Origin: Paenibacillus sp. MZ04-78.2
GTDB lineage: Bacteria; Bacillota; Bacilli; Paenibacillales; NBRC-103111
Length of the DNA stretch: 64,000 nt
Reading direction: 5' to 3'
NCBI RefSeq assembly: GCF_024213375.1
Contig: NZ_JANAVJ010000015.1
Span: 1 to 64,000, forward strand
Shown here piece after piece: positions 54,230 to 63,571 of this stretch (its first letter is position 1; each line of letters begins with the position of its first letter). The notes under the pieces are model-generated. The model saw only the letters and a list, made by a program, of their open reading frames with translations, was not told the DNA's origin and did no database searches. The translations under genes and the position numbers were made by a program.

Positions 54230-56021
54230 GCGGTTTCCCTCCGTTCTCGATCGCCGGCAGCGTAATGCGGACGGTCGTTCCTTCCCCCGGCACACTGTCG
54301 ATCTCCAGCCCGTATTCGGAACCGAAATAGAGCTTGATGCGCTCGTCGGTGCTCTTTAGCCCGAAGCTTTTCGTCCGGTAATGCCCCGGGTCCGGCTTCA
54401 AAATTTGCCGCAGCCGCTGCGGCGCGATGCCTGTGCCGTTATCGCTCACCTCGATCCGCACCTTGCCGTCCAAGACATGCGCCTGGATGCGGATCAGCCC
54501 TCTTCCCCGCTTGTTTCGGAGCCCGTGATTGATCGAATTTTCCACAATCGGCTGCAGCAGCAGCTTGATCGTTGAGTATTGGTACACGTTGTCGTTGATC
54601 TCGAAACGGGCATCGATCCGGTCGCCGTAACGCACCTTCAAGATTTCCAAGTACGTTTGCGTAATGATGATTTCGTCTTCCATGGAGATGATATGACTGC
54701 CCTTGCTGAGCACGCCCCGGTAAAACAGCGCCAGCTGGTTCACAAGGTTCACGATATCCGCGTTTCGCTTTAAATCCGCAAGCGCGCAGATGCTCTCCAG
54801 CGTGTTGTACAAAAAGTGCGGATTGATCTGCGATTGCATGACGGCGAGCTCGTACTCTTTTTTCTTCTTCTGCTCTTCCACCATGTTTTCCATGAGCGTT
54901 TTGGTGCGGATGACCATTTTGTTAAACTCTCTGGCCAAAGCGCCGATCTCGTCGCGTTCCTTCAGTTCGAGCCAGACGTCGAGGTTGCCCTCCTGCACGC
55001 TCTTGACCGTTTTTTTGATCTGATTCAGCGGCCTCGTAATCGATCTGGCGATCAGAATGGTCAGAAGGATGGCCGAAACGACGAAAATGAGGCTTAAATA
55101 AAAGGTTTTTTCCGTCAAAATCTGATTATCGCGGGTAATTTCCTTAATCGGCACGATGCCTACAATAATCCAGTTCAGGCGCGGATAGGTGCGGGCCACG
55201 ACCAGATTGTCCTCGCCGTTCAAGCTGAACGTCCGGCCGCCCTCATGCCCGATCACCCAGGAATAATAAGGCTCCTGCCCGATGGACGCGTAGAGCCGGC
55301 TTTTGTCGCTGTGCGAAGCGATCGTGCCCTGCTTATTGATGATAAAGATTTCACCACTGTGCCCGATATTGATATGAGCATATTGATCGGCAATGTACCG
55401 CTCGTCGATGGATAGTTGGATGACGCCGAGGGGGCTCCCGTCCTTGGCGGTGTTGAATTTTTGAAGGAGCGATACGACGGGGTGCGCCGCGGCTTCCTTC
55501 TCGTAGTTGCTTTTGGCCGTATCCTTCCATACGGGTCCGTAAGCGGAACCCAAAAATGCGCGGACATAATCGTCGTTGACGTTCCGGACGTTCTTGAGCC
55601 CGCCGGAATCGTACAAATAGCCGTTGCGGTCATAGATGAGCATAGCGTCGACGAACGTCTTGGAATCGACGATATCGGCGAGGGCGTTCGAAACCTCAAT
55701 CGAACGGCTGTAATTTTCCAGCGGGTCCGAGGTGGGCGGGGCGCTCAGGTAGCGCTGTACGCTGCTGTTCGTAATCGCGATTTTGGAGTAGTTTTCCGAA
55801 TTGTCGAGGATGATCTCCAGCTTCTCCGAGACCAGCCGCAAATTTTGCTCTGTGTTCTCCACCGCTTTGTCGATCAGAATCGCGGATGATACGCGGTACG
55901 TAAAGACGGACAGCAAAATCAGCAGCAAGGACAGGGCGGTCATAAACGAGAGCGTGATCTTTTTATTGACGGAAAGCGAGTAATAATAGTCCAATACGCG
56001 GTTTTTCATAGCTGTCAGCAA
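54204..56021 (-). CDS. YesM-type sensor histidine kinase
   Basis: 605 residues. Two helices flank an extracytoplasmic dCache-like sensor (about 45-295); HAMP (310-365), His_kinase (AVMQSQINPHFLYNTLESI, phospho-His) and HATPase_c (LLQPIVENSINHGLRNKRGR, DNGTGIAP, GFGLKST-like GLKSTDERI). It pairs with the overlapping YesN. The start is a TTG with GAGGTG 7 nt before it. Confidence 0.92.
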   Translation of the reverse strand: MLTAMKNRVLDYYYSLSVNKKITLSFMTALSLLLILLSVFTYRVSSAILIDKAVENTEQNLRLVSEKLEIILDNSENYSKIAITNSSVQRYLSAPPTSDPLENYSRSIEVSNALADIVDSKTFVDAMLIYDRNGYLYDSGGLKNVRNVNDDYVRAFLGSAYGPVWKDTAKSNYEKEAAAHPVVSLLQKFNTAKDGSPLGVIQLSIDERYIADQYAHINIGHSGEIFIINKQGTIASHSDKSRLYASIGQEPYYSWVIGHEGGRTFSLNGEDNLVVARTYPRLNWIIVGIVPIKEITRDNQILTEKTFYLSLIFVVSAILLTILIARSITRPLNQIKKTVKSVQEGNLDVWLELKERDEIGALAREFNKMVIRTKTLMENMVEEQKKKKEYELAVMQSQINPHFLYNTLESICALADLKRNADIVNLVNQLALFYRGVLSKGSHIISMEDEIIITQTYLEILKVRYGDRIDARFEINDNVYQYSTIKLLLQPIVENSINHGLRNKRGRGLIRIQAHVLDGKVRIEVSDNGTGIAPQRLRQILKPDPGHYRTKSFGLKSTDERIKLYFGSEYGLEIDSVPGEGTTVRITLPAIENGGKPHDSSDDRR

Positions 56022-56068
56022 GCCCCGTCACCTCTTCCGCAGTAAGCGCTATCAAAGTTTTATTATAG

Positions 56069-56098
56069 GACAAAACGGAGGTGCATTGGAACACCTCC
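56069..56098 (-). terminator. Terminator of the GHL6-type hydrolase gene
   Basis: GGAGGTG-cattggaa-CACCTCC (56077-56098), followed on the minus strand by GTTTTGTCC. A TATAAT (56062-56067) for the kinase follows closely. Confidence 0.75.
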
Positions 56099-56123
56099 GG
56101 ATTGGTAAAACTTTGAAGTTGTT

Positions 56124-58100
56124 TTAATCCTGCAGATCAATGACGACCATCTGGTGGCATTCGAGCTCGGGCAGCGTATACTCGATGCCTTCGGCGGACG
56201 CTCTGTAATCGAGCGGCGTTCCTTGCGGCGCCAAATAGATGCCCTTTACTTGTCGACCCGGCAAACGCAGCTTCACGTCGATATGATAGAGCGGAACGAT
56301 GTCCTCAATGATCTCGACGCCTTCGCCGCGCTTGACCGGTACGGCGTACAGCAGATGGTTCACGAGACGGCGCTCGCCCCGCTGCTCCTGCAGCGTGATG
56401 ATCCCTTGGGCGGGCAGGCTTGTCGTCAGCGTCTTGTCCGGCACCAGCCGGTCCAGCGCGTAGAGCACCATTTCTTTCAGGAACAGGCTGCCCTTCGTCG
56501 CGTAGTCCTCAAAAACGTTCCAAGCGATGTAAATGCCGCTGGCTCCCTCCACCATTCCCGGGCCGCCGTCGTTCATCGAGCTGGGCGTATGCTGGTGCGA
56601 CGAGAATGCGAATACTTCCCGGTTAAAATAAGGATCTTCGCGCCGCCCCAGCTCGGTTCCGCCGTCCAAAGCGATCTTCTGCCCCGCCGCGTACATGACG
56701 AACGACGCTTCGCCAAGGCTCCGCAGCGGAAATTTCGGGCGGAAGTAATCCGGCTTGAATGGATTCTCACCGACCCGCCGCACACCGAAATCGATGGCGA
56801 AATCGCGCTCCTCCGCGTCCAGGCCGGACTTGCCCGAAGCGAGCAGCTTCCCGCCCTGCCGGAGAAACTGCTCCAGCTTCGCGCGCAGTTGGTCCGAGAT
56901 CAGCACGTAGTCCGGCAGTATAAGGACTTTGTATCGGCCAAAATCGGCGTCCGGATCGATCACGTCGAACAAAAACTTGCCTTCAAGCAGCATTCGTACC
57001 GCCCCGGCGTCGGAGTTGCCCGTGAACATCGCGCCGCCCATTTTGCCCACGCCGACCGATTCGACGGACAGCAGCCCGATATCCGCGATCGCCGTCGTGT
57101 CCGCGCACCACGCTTCCTTCCGCTCAACCTCGGCGTATGCTTGGCCGATCAGCTCGTAGGTGGCCGGGTCCATCAGCCCTTCGGGATGCAGTTGGTCGCC
57201 GATGGAGCAGCGCGCCCCGTTCGCCAAGCTGAGCGCCGTTTCGTAGCGCAGCGCATTCGGATGCTTGTAGCCGCCGAATTCGCCCCAGAACGTGTGGAAT
57301 TTGCCGGTCATGCCGAGGAAATCCATGCCGAGCGGCTGCGCGTAGCGGGCCGACAGCGGGAAATGATCGTAGCCCCAGCCGCCGGTAGGCAGCGATTCCA
57401 GCTCCAGATGCGTGTTCATCGCTTCCAAGTCCCGGCGTCCCTGCGAGATATGCCCCGCGTTGTGGAAAATCGGCATCTCCGGCTTAATCGCATGGATCGC
57501 TTCGCGAATCCGCTGCGTATAATTCGCATAAATCCGCTCGCCCTGCTCGACAACATGCCGCTTCTCGCGCGGGTCTTTTCCTTCCCCGCGCAGCATGGCT
57601 ACGCACGTATGGCAGTAGCAGGTGCGGACGCCGACGATGTCGAGGAAGATGCCGTCGGCATCGTACTTGCGTACGACCTCCTCCACCTGGCGGATCATCA
57701 GATCGAGATAAGGCGAATTCAAGCAAAACTGATGGTACCCCGGCGTCATGAACCCTTTCACCCAGTTTGTCTGGTCGTTCTCGTCCCGCATCAGCCATTC
57801 GGGATGGACACGAGCCAGCTTCTCGTCGAAGCCGACCGACAAGTAGACCGGAATCTTCACGCCGATCTCGTGCGCCGCTTCGATCTGCGCGCCGAGCAGG
57901 TCGAAATCCAGATGCGGGTGAATCTCGTTCGTCTCGGAAGGAAAATACGCCCAGCCATGGTGACATTTTGCGAAGACGGTAATCGAGTCGACATGTCCTT
58001 GCTTGAGCATTTCCTGGAACTGCGGCTTGGAGAACTTCCGCCCGATATGCGGGATCATTTCAGAGGTGTGGAAATCTAAGTGTACTTGCCGGAATCGCAT
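56124..58100 (-). CDS. GHL6-type glycoside hydrolase with beta-galactosidase trimerisation domain
   Basis: 658 residues, cytoplasmic. The TIM barrel (1-330; FRQVHLDFHTSEMIPHIGR, DADGIFLDIVGVRTCYC with catalytic candidate Asp) matches hypothetical glycosyl hydrolase family GHL6. The GH42M-like trimerisation domain (about 350-560; FGRYKVLILPDYVLISDQLR) follows, then a beta C-terminus. Probably cleaves an imported oligosaccharide supplied by the adjacent ABC system. Divergent from the AraC gene. Confidence 0.8.
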   Translation of the reverse strand: MRFRQVHLDFHTSEMIPHIGRKFSKPQFQEMLKQGHVDSITVFAKCHHGWAYFPSETNEIHPHLDFDLLGAQIEAAHEIGVKIPVYLSVGFDEKLARVHPEWLMRDENDQTNWVKGFMTPGYHQFCLNSPYLDLMIRQVEEVVRKYDADGIFLDIVGVRTCYCHTCVAMLRGEGKDPREKRHVVEQGERIYANYTQRIREAIHAIKPEMPIFHNAGHISQGRRDLEAMNTHLELESLPTGGWGYDHFPLSARYAQPLGMDFLGMTGKFHTFWGEFGGYKHPNALRYETALSLANGARCSIGDQLHPEGLMDPATYELIGQAYAEVERKEAWCADTTAIADIGLLSVESVGVGKMGGAMFTGNSDAGAVRMLLEGKFLFDVIDPDADFGRYKVLILPDYVLISDQLRAKLEQFLRQGGKLLASGKSGLDAEERDFAIDFGVRRVGENPFKPDYFRPKFPLRSLGEASFVMYAAGQKIALDGGTELGRREDPYFNREVFAFSSHQHTPSSMNDGGPGMVEGASGIYIAWNVFEDYATKGSLFLKEMVLYALDRLVPDKTLTTSLPAQGIITLQEQRGERRLVNHLLYAVPVKRGEGVEIIEDIVPLYHIDVKLRLPGRQVKGIYLAPQGTPLDYRASAEGIEYTLPELECHQMVVIDLQD

Positions 58101-58154
58101 CGTATGGCGACCTCGCTTTCTTGGTATAGGTGAGTACGAAACCCGTGAATTTGA

Positions 58155-58244
58155 TTAGAATTGCAGCAGCCGGTCGTTGTCCTTATCGTAGCGGTCCAGC
58201 TGCGCTTGTGTCAGACTGCCGCCTAACCGTTTCCGCTCCTCCAT
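58155..58244 (-). CDS. Small ORF between GHL6 and AraC genes (29 aa)
   Basis: ATG at 58244 with AGGAGG 10 nt upstream opens 29 codons (MEERKRLGGSLTQAQLDRYD..., ending LLQF). Charged, no membrane segment. It lies 54 nt before the GHL6 start on the same strand, so it may be a leader peptide, a tiny protein or the remnant of a longer gene. No relatives recognised. Confidence 0.4.
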   Translation of the reverse strand: MEERKRLGGSLTQAQLDRYDKDNDRLLQF

Positions 58245-58383
58245 CGCCTTCCAGCCTCCTGCGCTTTTTCTTTTGTCGGGGTTATTGTATCATTAGGACG
58301 TTGGAAATGTATTTGAAAGGCCTTCCATCGATTTGTACAAAATTCCGCTATTCGCGAGAACTTAACGCCCGGAGGAATCCGAG

Positions 58384-59247
58384 ATGAAGGATTTGGCAGA
58401 AATCGCTCCGTATGTGCGTTCGGCCGCACCCTATACGTATAACGGAGGCGAGCATGAAGGAACCAGAGTCGGTTATACGTTCGCCTATCACCTGTTTCTG
58501 GACGGCCGCGGAGATATCGTCGTGGATAGCGTCACGTATTCCGTGGAAAAAGGCACCCTGATTTTCATCCGTCCGGGGCAGGTGCATTCGTTTCATCATA
58601 AGTCCGGCTTTCCGCTCGATTCGTATAACATATACTGCGATTTATGGGAGCAGCATCAGGTGCCGGAGCCGCGCTTCGCCTTTTATCCCGATCCGCCCAA
58701 CCGGTCGATGCTGACCCGGCAGGAAGCCTGCCCCGAACTGGACGAATTTTCGACCAAAACGTCGCTGAGCCCCTATCCGCATCTGATTGAGCTGTTCGTG
58801 CAAATCGCCAGATCGGAGGACGCTCCTTATTATGCGCAATCGATTACGGGGGCGCTGATGCGCGCATTTCTGCTGCGCTGGTACAACAGTATCAAGAGCG
58901 CCGCACCGAACGATTACCGCATCCTGCAAATTATGGAGGAGATGGAGCGGCACCCGGAGCACCGTTATTCGTTCGAGGACTGGTGCCGCAAATGCCGACT
59001 GAAAAAGTCCTACTTTTACAAGTTGTTCAAGCAGGAAACCGGCACGACCCCGAAGGAGTATCTGCTGCGGATGAAAATGAAAAAAGCGGCCAATTTGCTG
59101 CTGGAAAGCCGGCAGTCGGTCACATCGATCTCGGACAACCTTGGCTACGATTCGATCCATTATTTTTCCAAGCAGTTTACCGCCTTTTACGGGATCAGTC
59201 CGACGGCTTTCCGCAGCCGGAACAGTCTGCCGCGGGATTCGGGCTAG
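58384..59247 (+). CDS. AraC-family regulator
   Basis: 287 residues. An N-terminal cupin-like sugar-binding domain (FLDGRGDIVVDSVTYSVEKG, FIRPGQVHSFH) and two C-terminal helix-turn-helices (CRLKKSYFYKLFKQETGTTP; VTSISDNLGYDSIHYFSKQF). Divergent from GHL6, it probably activates that gene when the sugar is present. The 3' end overlaps a decayed FtsW/RodA fragment on the other strand. Confidence 0.92.
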   Translation: MKDLAEIAPYVRSAAPYTYNGGEHEGTRVGYTFAYHLFLDGRGDIVVDSVTYSVEKGTLIFIRPGQVHSFHHKSGFPLDSYNIYCDLWEQHQVPEPRFAFYPDPPNRSMLTRQEACPELDEFSTKTSLSPYPHLIELFVQIARSEDAPYYAQSITGALMRAFLLRWYNSIKSAAPNDYRILQIMEEMERHPEHRYSFEDWCRKCRLKKSYFYKLFKQETGTTPKEYLLRMKMKKAANLLLESRQSVTSISDNLGYDSIHYFSKQFTAFYGISPTAFRSRNSLPRDSG

Positions 59248-59259
59248 CGGCCGGCCGAA

Positions 59260-59890
59260 GCTCGCCAATTTCAGGTTCCATCACGTGCTCCAGCACGGAG
59301 GCCGTACAACGGTTGACCGATGCTTCGATATAGTGAAAAACCTCGTCACGCCGCAGAAACTCTAGCGGCTCGCGCATTGTCGTTTCGTCAAAATTGAAAT
59401 CTTGGTCGAGATAGCCGAGCAATCGATAAGTGTACGAGTGCCGCCATAACTTACGAATGGAAAAGTGATGGACATAATCGGCAGCAGCCCGAGGGACATG
59501 CCGATGCAATAGCCGAATTGCGCTCCGATGATGGAAGTGGCGGCCACTATCAGCATTTTGCCGTATGCCTCACGGACCTGCCCCATCGAATGGAGCATCC
59601 GAGTCACGAAATAGACGGCAGCGACTGCGACCGCGATACCGACGCCCCAGCCGAAGCTGTAGACGAGATAGGTGAAAATGAGATCCCCATGAACATACGG
59701 CAACTTCGGATTAACCACCCCGAATCCGCGACCCCACCAGCCGGCGCTGCTCAGTGCCTCTCTCATCTGGATATACATATACCCCCCACCCGAAGGGTCT
59801 GCGAACGGATAAAGAAAAGCACCGAGACGATATTTCATATACTGATGACCTATCGTAATCACCGCCGCTGCGCACATCAGGAGAAACCCC
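59260..59890 (-). pseudogene. C-terminal remnant of an FtsW/RodA/SpoVE-like gene
   Basis: The minus strand encodes several FtsW/RodA helices (LLMCAAAVITIGHQYMKY, GDLIFTYLVYSFGWGVGI) and the C-terminal FPFVSYGGT signature. The frame is cut upstream by TAG at about 59889, so the first 250 or so residues are missing. Downstream of SYGGT the two frames (59362-59877 and 59195-59509) both give plausible codons, which fits a frameshift. Full genes encode roughly 380 residues. Confidence 0.72.
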
Positions 59891-59894
59891 TACA

Positions 59895-60229
59895 AAGGAT
59901 TAAGCAATTTAGTCGGGGGAAAAATCGAAAGTGGAGAAACAGGGCTTGAAGCTGCGTACAAAGAATTATTTGAAGAAACCTGCATTTCCAAAGAAGATGT
60001 GACTTTGCATCATTTAATGGATTTTAGATATTATTTGCAGAACTGCTATGTTGAAGTTTATGTCGGCAAATTAACGCGTGAAGTCGTCGTTTCAGGGGAA
60101 GAGAACGAATTGTATTGGTCTGACTTAAATCAAGATTTTTTTGACATGACCCTTTTTGCGGGCGAAGGAAACATCGGTCATATGATCGAACAAGTGAAGT
60201 TGAGCCACAGCCTATGGCTAGCCGATTAA
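59895..60229 (+). pseudogene. 5'-truncated NUDIX hydrolase
   Basis: The frame reads GLSNLVGGKIESGETGLEAA with YKELFEETCI: a full NUDIX box (Gx5Ex7REUxEExGU, with K instead of R). The initial strand (about 25-35 residues) and start codon are absent. GC is clearly lower than that of neighbours, suggesting a horizontally acquired gene, now cut at the junction with the FtsW remnant. The remaining 111 codons to the stop at 60229 are open. Confidence 0.75.
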
Positions 60230-60277
60230 AAAAGCACAAGCTCTGCCGAATTTGATCGGCGGGCCTGTGCTTTTTTC
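60227..60277. terminator. Bidirectional terminator
   Basis: AAAAAAGCACA...TGTGCTTTTTT with an inner GCCG/CGGC stem, between the NUDIX remnant and the 60315-60632 gene. U-tails both ways. Confidence 0.9.
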
Positions 60278-60314
60278 GCTTAATTGACACGGTGCGGCAC
60301 GAACCTGCGTCCGG

Positions 60315-60632
60315 TCAGCGAACTTGCTTCGGCTGCTCGGTGTTCGATGCGACCACATCCAAGCTTTGCTGCGTCTGATTCAACTGGTCCTGCACCTGCA
60401 CGAGCTCCTGTCCGTGATGCTCGTGGTCCTGCGCCGCCATCTGGCTCTGTGCCTTCGCCAGCGCCTGCTGCGCCGACTCCATCTCCGCGAGCGCTGCGGA
60501 CAGCTTGTGCGGATCGGACTGAAGCTGCGCGTGGCGGACGGCCATTTCGGCGTCCTTGGCGACCTGGATCGCTTTCTCCGCGTTGTCGATCACATGCCGG
60601 ATCGGCATTTGATGCTGGTTGACCTGTGTCAT
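60315..60632 (-). CDS. Coiled-coil protein of unknown function
   Basis: 105 residues. Mostly one long amphipathic helix with Gln/Ala heptads (VIDNAEKAIQVAKDAEMAVR, ALAEMESAQQALAKAQ). His-rich patch QDHEHHGQE. Small soluble coiled-coil proteins with this profile are common in Paenibacillus; function unknown. Start at ATG 60632 with AGAGGA at 11 nt. Confidence 0.65.
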   Translation of the reverse strand: MTQVNQHQMPIRHVIDNAEKAIQVAKDAEMAVRHAQLQSDPHKLSAALAEMESAQQALAKAQSQMAAQDHEHHGQELVQVQDQLNQTQQSLDVVASNTEQPKQVR

Positions 60633-60735
60633 GTTCGGCATCTTCCTCTCAATCATGCTGGGATGTGCACACGGTTCAACCTTTAAGATGCGCGAAAAGC
60701 TCCGGCTTCATTCCTTTTTTGGAGAAACGTTACAT

Positions 60736-61236
60736 TTAGGCCCGCTCATACAAGACAAAATCGTAATCGTACGGGTTTTTCTCGTCCTTCACGCCGCGCT
60801 GTCGCGACACCTCGCGCCATTCGCCGGGCTCAAGCTCGGGAAAAAACGTATCCGCCGCGAACCGGTGTGCGATCTCCGTAATGTACAGCCGGTCCGCGAA
60901 CGGGAGCAGCTGCCGGTATACCTCCGCGCCGCCGATGACGAACAGCTCCTCGGATGCCCAGCTTCCGCCGCGGCCGTAATCGGCGGCCGCCTCCTGCGCC
61001 GAATGGACCACTTCGCAGCCCGGCGCAGCGAATCGTTCGTCCCGGGTCAGCACGACATTGCGCCGTCCGGGCAAGGGTTTGCCGATGGAATCGAACGTCT
61101 TGCGGCCCATCAGCACCGTATGCCCCTTCGTCGTTTGCTTGAAATAAGCCAAATCCGCCGGCAAGCGCCACGGCAGCTTATTGTCGATGCCGATGCCGCG
61201 GGCTTCGTCCATCGCCAGTATGAAAGAAATCGTCAC
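60736..61236 (-). CDS. folA: Dihydrofolate reductase
   Basis: 166 residues. Reduces dihydrofolate produced by ThyA to tetrahydrofolate with NADPH. The DHFR motifs GIGIDNKLPWRLPADLAYFK, VLMGRKTFDSIGKPLPGR and ELFVIGGAEVY are intact, including the active-site Asp (in LPADLAYFK). GTG start with AAGGAGG. It follows thyA by 39 nt, forming the usual thyA-folA pair. Confidence 0.97.
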   Translation of the reverse strand: MTISFILAMDEARGIGIDNKLPWRLPADLAYFKQTTKGHTVLMGRKTFDSIGKPLPGRRNVVLTRDERFAAPGCEVVHSAQEAAADYGRGGSWASEELFVIGGAEVYRQLLPFADRLYITEIAHRFAADTFFPELEPGEWREVSRQRGVKDEKNPYDYDFVLYERA

Positions 61237-61275
61237 GCGAACGCCCTCCTTGTCTTTTGTCTTATTCTCATTTTG

Positions 61276-62070
61276 CTAGATAGCTATAGGAGCCTTGATA
61301 CCGGGATGGGACTGATACCCTTCAAACTCAAAATCATCGAATTTGTAGTCAAAAATGGATTCCGGTTTGCGTTTAATCCTAAGTTCTGGTAGAGGATATG
61401 GCTCTCTCGTTAACTGTAATTGAACCTGCTCTATATGATTTAAATAGATATGCACGTCGCCGCCCGTCCAGATCAGGTCACCGACTTCAAGATTGCACTG
61501 CTCCGCCACCATATAAGTCAGGAGCGCATACGATGCTATGTTAAATGGAAGGCCCAGGAAGGTATCGACAGACCGCATCTGAAACATGCAGGACAGCCGG
61601 CCATTGGCTACATAGAATTGAAATGCATAATGACAAGGCGGTAAAGCCATCTGGTCTACCTCTGCAACATTCCAAGCGCTAACCAAATGCCTGCGGGAAT
61701 CCGGATTCGTTTTGATTTGATTTATGACGTTGGTTATTTGATCAATGATTCTGCCATCAGGAGCATGCCAAGTCCTCCACTGAGCACCGTAGACACGGCC
61801 AAGATTGCCATCCTCATCGGCCCATTCATCCCAAATCGTAACGCCGTTCTCACGAAGATAGTTCACATTCGTACTGCCGCTTAAGAACCACAGCAGTTCA
61901 TGAACAATCGATTTTATATGCAGTTTTTTGGTCGTCAGCAGCGGAAATCCTTTTGTCAAATCTATTCTCATCTGCCTTCCAAAAACGGAAACCGTACCCG
62001 TGCCAGTTCGATCCTCCTTACGAACCCCCTGTTCCAGTACATCACTAAGCAGGTCTAAATATGCTCTCAT
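61276..62070 (-). CDS. thyA: Thymidylate synthase ThyA
   Basis: 264 residues, E. coli-type length. Converts dUMP to dTMP using methylene-tetrahydrofolate. The catalytic Cys lies in [22 protein letters not shown] and [12 protein letters not shown] are present. GC is lower than folA. -10 TATAAT at 62219-62224 is a candidate promoter. Confidence 0.97.
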   Translation of the reverse strand: MRAYLDLLSDVLEQGVRKEDRTGTGTVSVFGRQMRIDLTKGFPLLTTKKLHIKSIVHELLWFLSGSTNVNYLRENGVTIWDEWADEDGNLGRVYGAQWRTWHAPDGRIIDQITNVINQIKTNPDSRRHLVSAWNVAEVDQMALPPCHYAFQFYVANGRLSCMFQMRSVDTFLGLPFNIASYALLTYMVAEQCNLEVGDLIWTGGDVHIYLNHIEQVQLQLTREPYPLPELRIKRKPESIFDYKFDDFEFEGYQSHPGIKAPIAI

Positions 62071-62260
62071 TCGTTATGTCCATTCCTTTCGCTACACTCA
62101 AGGCACAAAACGAGATGAACCCGATGTGCTTTGAGCATTTTTATCTCTTAATTTGCTATGCCATTCTACGTGAGTGCGATCTGTTGTCTTCGCCGCAGCC
62201 TGAGGAATCCATAAATATCATTATATAACGAGTCCGGGTTTTAGGCCATCCATCCTTTGA

Positions 62261-62356
62261 TTACCGGTTTATCTCGGAAATAGATTCTGCGCGTTCAGAT
62301 GCTGCCACAATGGTGAGTACCAGTAATAGTCCCAAGCAAATCAAGAAATCTATCAT
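62261..62356 (-). CDS. Small hydrophobic peptide (31 aa)
   Basis: ATG at 62356 preceded by GAGGTGA at 5 nt opens MIDFLICLGLLLVLTIVAAS, a single membrane helix, then a charged tail ending SEINR. Such peptides include type I toxin-like holins and small membrane modulators. It lies alone in a 450-nt intergenic stretch before thyA; the rest of that stretch shows only the ATP-grasp terminator and a possible thyA promoter. Confidence 0.5.
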   Translation of the reverse strand: MIDFLICLGLLLVLTIVAASERAESISEINR

Positions 62357-62484
62357 GCTGTTCACCTCATCATTTTTTGCTAATGTATATGTGTATCAGC
62401 GAAGGCGTATGCTAGCATTGTTTCCACATTTGTCTACTTTATTTCATTGCAGGGTGTCGGTTTCTACCTTTATTCTGGCAGGTA

Positions 62485-62523
62485 GACAAAAAACCTCACT
62501 TCATCCCTTGGATGAAGCGAGGT
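62485..62523 (-). terminator. Terminator of the ATP-grasp gene
   Basis: GACCTCGCTTCATCC pairs with GGATGAAGTGAGGT, followed by six U on the minus strand. Confidence 0.88.
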
Positions 62524-62527
62524 CTTT

Positions 62528-63550
62528 TTACAATTCGTGTTTTAACAGCACTTCCTTTTCAATATGAGTGGCCATTAAGTTGAGGTTTGGCTCCGGTACC
62601 ACAATCTCCTCGTTCAGCAACATTTTGACGGCTAGATATGGAAAGTTAATGCCGCTTAAACAAGAGGTGTATAACCCCCCCGACATTCTCGGGTTGATTT
62701 CAAGCAGCTTGGGTGTATCGTCTTGGTAAATAAATTGGATATTGAAGTTGTATTGAAGCGGAATGCGTTCATAAATGGCAGCAGCCAACCGGATCAGCTC
62801 CGAATTATCTTCCAGCGCTCGAATCCTCCCCTCCACCTTCTTACGAGGAACGGCTGCCAGAAGACTCTGCTGGCTTCCCAGACAATCTACACTATATTCC
62901 GGGCCCGTTAGCAGCTCCATAACCATGAGTGGCTCGAAGGATTCCGCGACAGACAGCATCCTCATTACATCGCCAATGTACATATTAGGTTTAACCGAGC
63001 GATACAAGATGTCGAGCGTTGGCGGCATGTCATCGATAACTCGAAAGCCTGCTCCCCCCTCGCCGGTAACGGGCTTAAAACAAGCGTTCAGCCCCTTATC
63101 CTTAAGACTCAGGAAAGCTGCTTCAAACTCCTCGGACGTGGAGACGATGTGATACTCCGGTATGGTAAGCCCCTCTATACCGGCGAGTTTCCGAAACACA
63201 TCTCCCTTATCCGAAACGAGACGAAGTAAGTCAGCATTTCCCCCAAGCATTACTTTTGTGCCCATGCGTTCAAATTCATCAGCATACTTGGCAATTTCCG
63301 ATAATCCGAAGTGAGGGATAAAGATGTCGATAGCGTGCTGCCGGCAATAATCGATACAAAACTGTGGATATTGTTCCATCGACAGGTCTGGTTCCAAGTC
63401 TGCGTGATCTGCAGCCTGAAGCATGAGTGAATGTCGCTTGGGATGAGTTGCATAGATCTCAACGACCTTGCCATCCGGGTTGTTCCTGATCTTATCCACG
63501 TAATGCGCTGCCGTTGCAAAGGTTCGATTAAACCATATCCGTGTTGTCAT
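62528..63550 (-). CDS. ATP-grasp family ligase
   Basis: 340 residues. A pre-ATP-grasp domain (1-115) and ATP-grasp fold: FKPVTGEGGAGFR (ATP-binding lysine and glycine loop), LMVMELLTGPEYSVD and LLEINPRMSGG (Mg-binding Glu/Asn). It joins a carboxylate to an amine or thiol, product unknown. The next gene upstream encodes a HAD phosphatase. This pairing recalls the biosynthetic module near Firmicute tellurium-resistance (Ter) clusters, an inference only. Lower GC than average. Confidence 0.85.
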   Translation of the reverse strand: MTTRIWFNRTFATAAHYVDKIRNNPDGKVVEIYATHPKRHSLMLQAADHADLEPDLSMEQYPQFCIDYCRQHAIDIFIPHFGLSEIAKYADEFERMGTKVMLGGNADLLRLVSDKGDVFRKLAGIEGLTIPEYHIVSTSEEFEAAFLSLKDKGLNACFKPVTGEGGAGFRVIDDMPPTLDILYRSVKPNMYIGDVMRMLSVAESFEPLMVMELLTGPEYSVDCLGSQQSLLAAVPRKKVEGRIRALEDNSELIRLAAAIYERIPLQYNFNIQFIYQDDTPKLLEINPRMSGGLYTSCLSGINFPYLAVKMLLNEEIVVPEPNLNLMATHIEKEVLLKHEL

Positions 63551-63571
63551 TCGTAATCGCCTCCTGGTTGA

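Noticed and set aside
56154-58079. 641-codon open frame opposite the GHL6 hydrolase
   Set aside because: Composition is that of an antisense shadow; the minus-strand protein has clear domain structure and signals.
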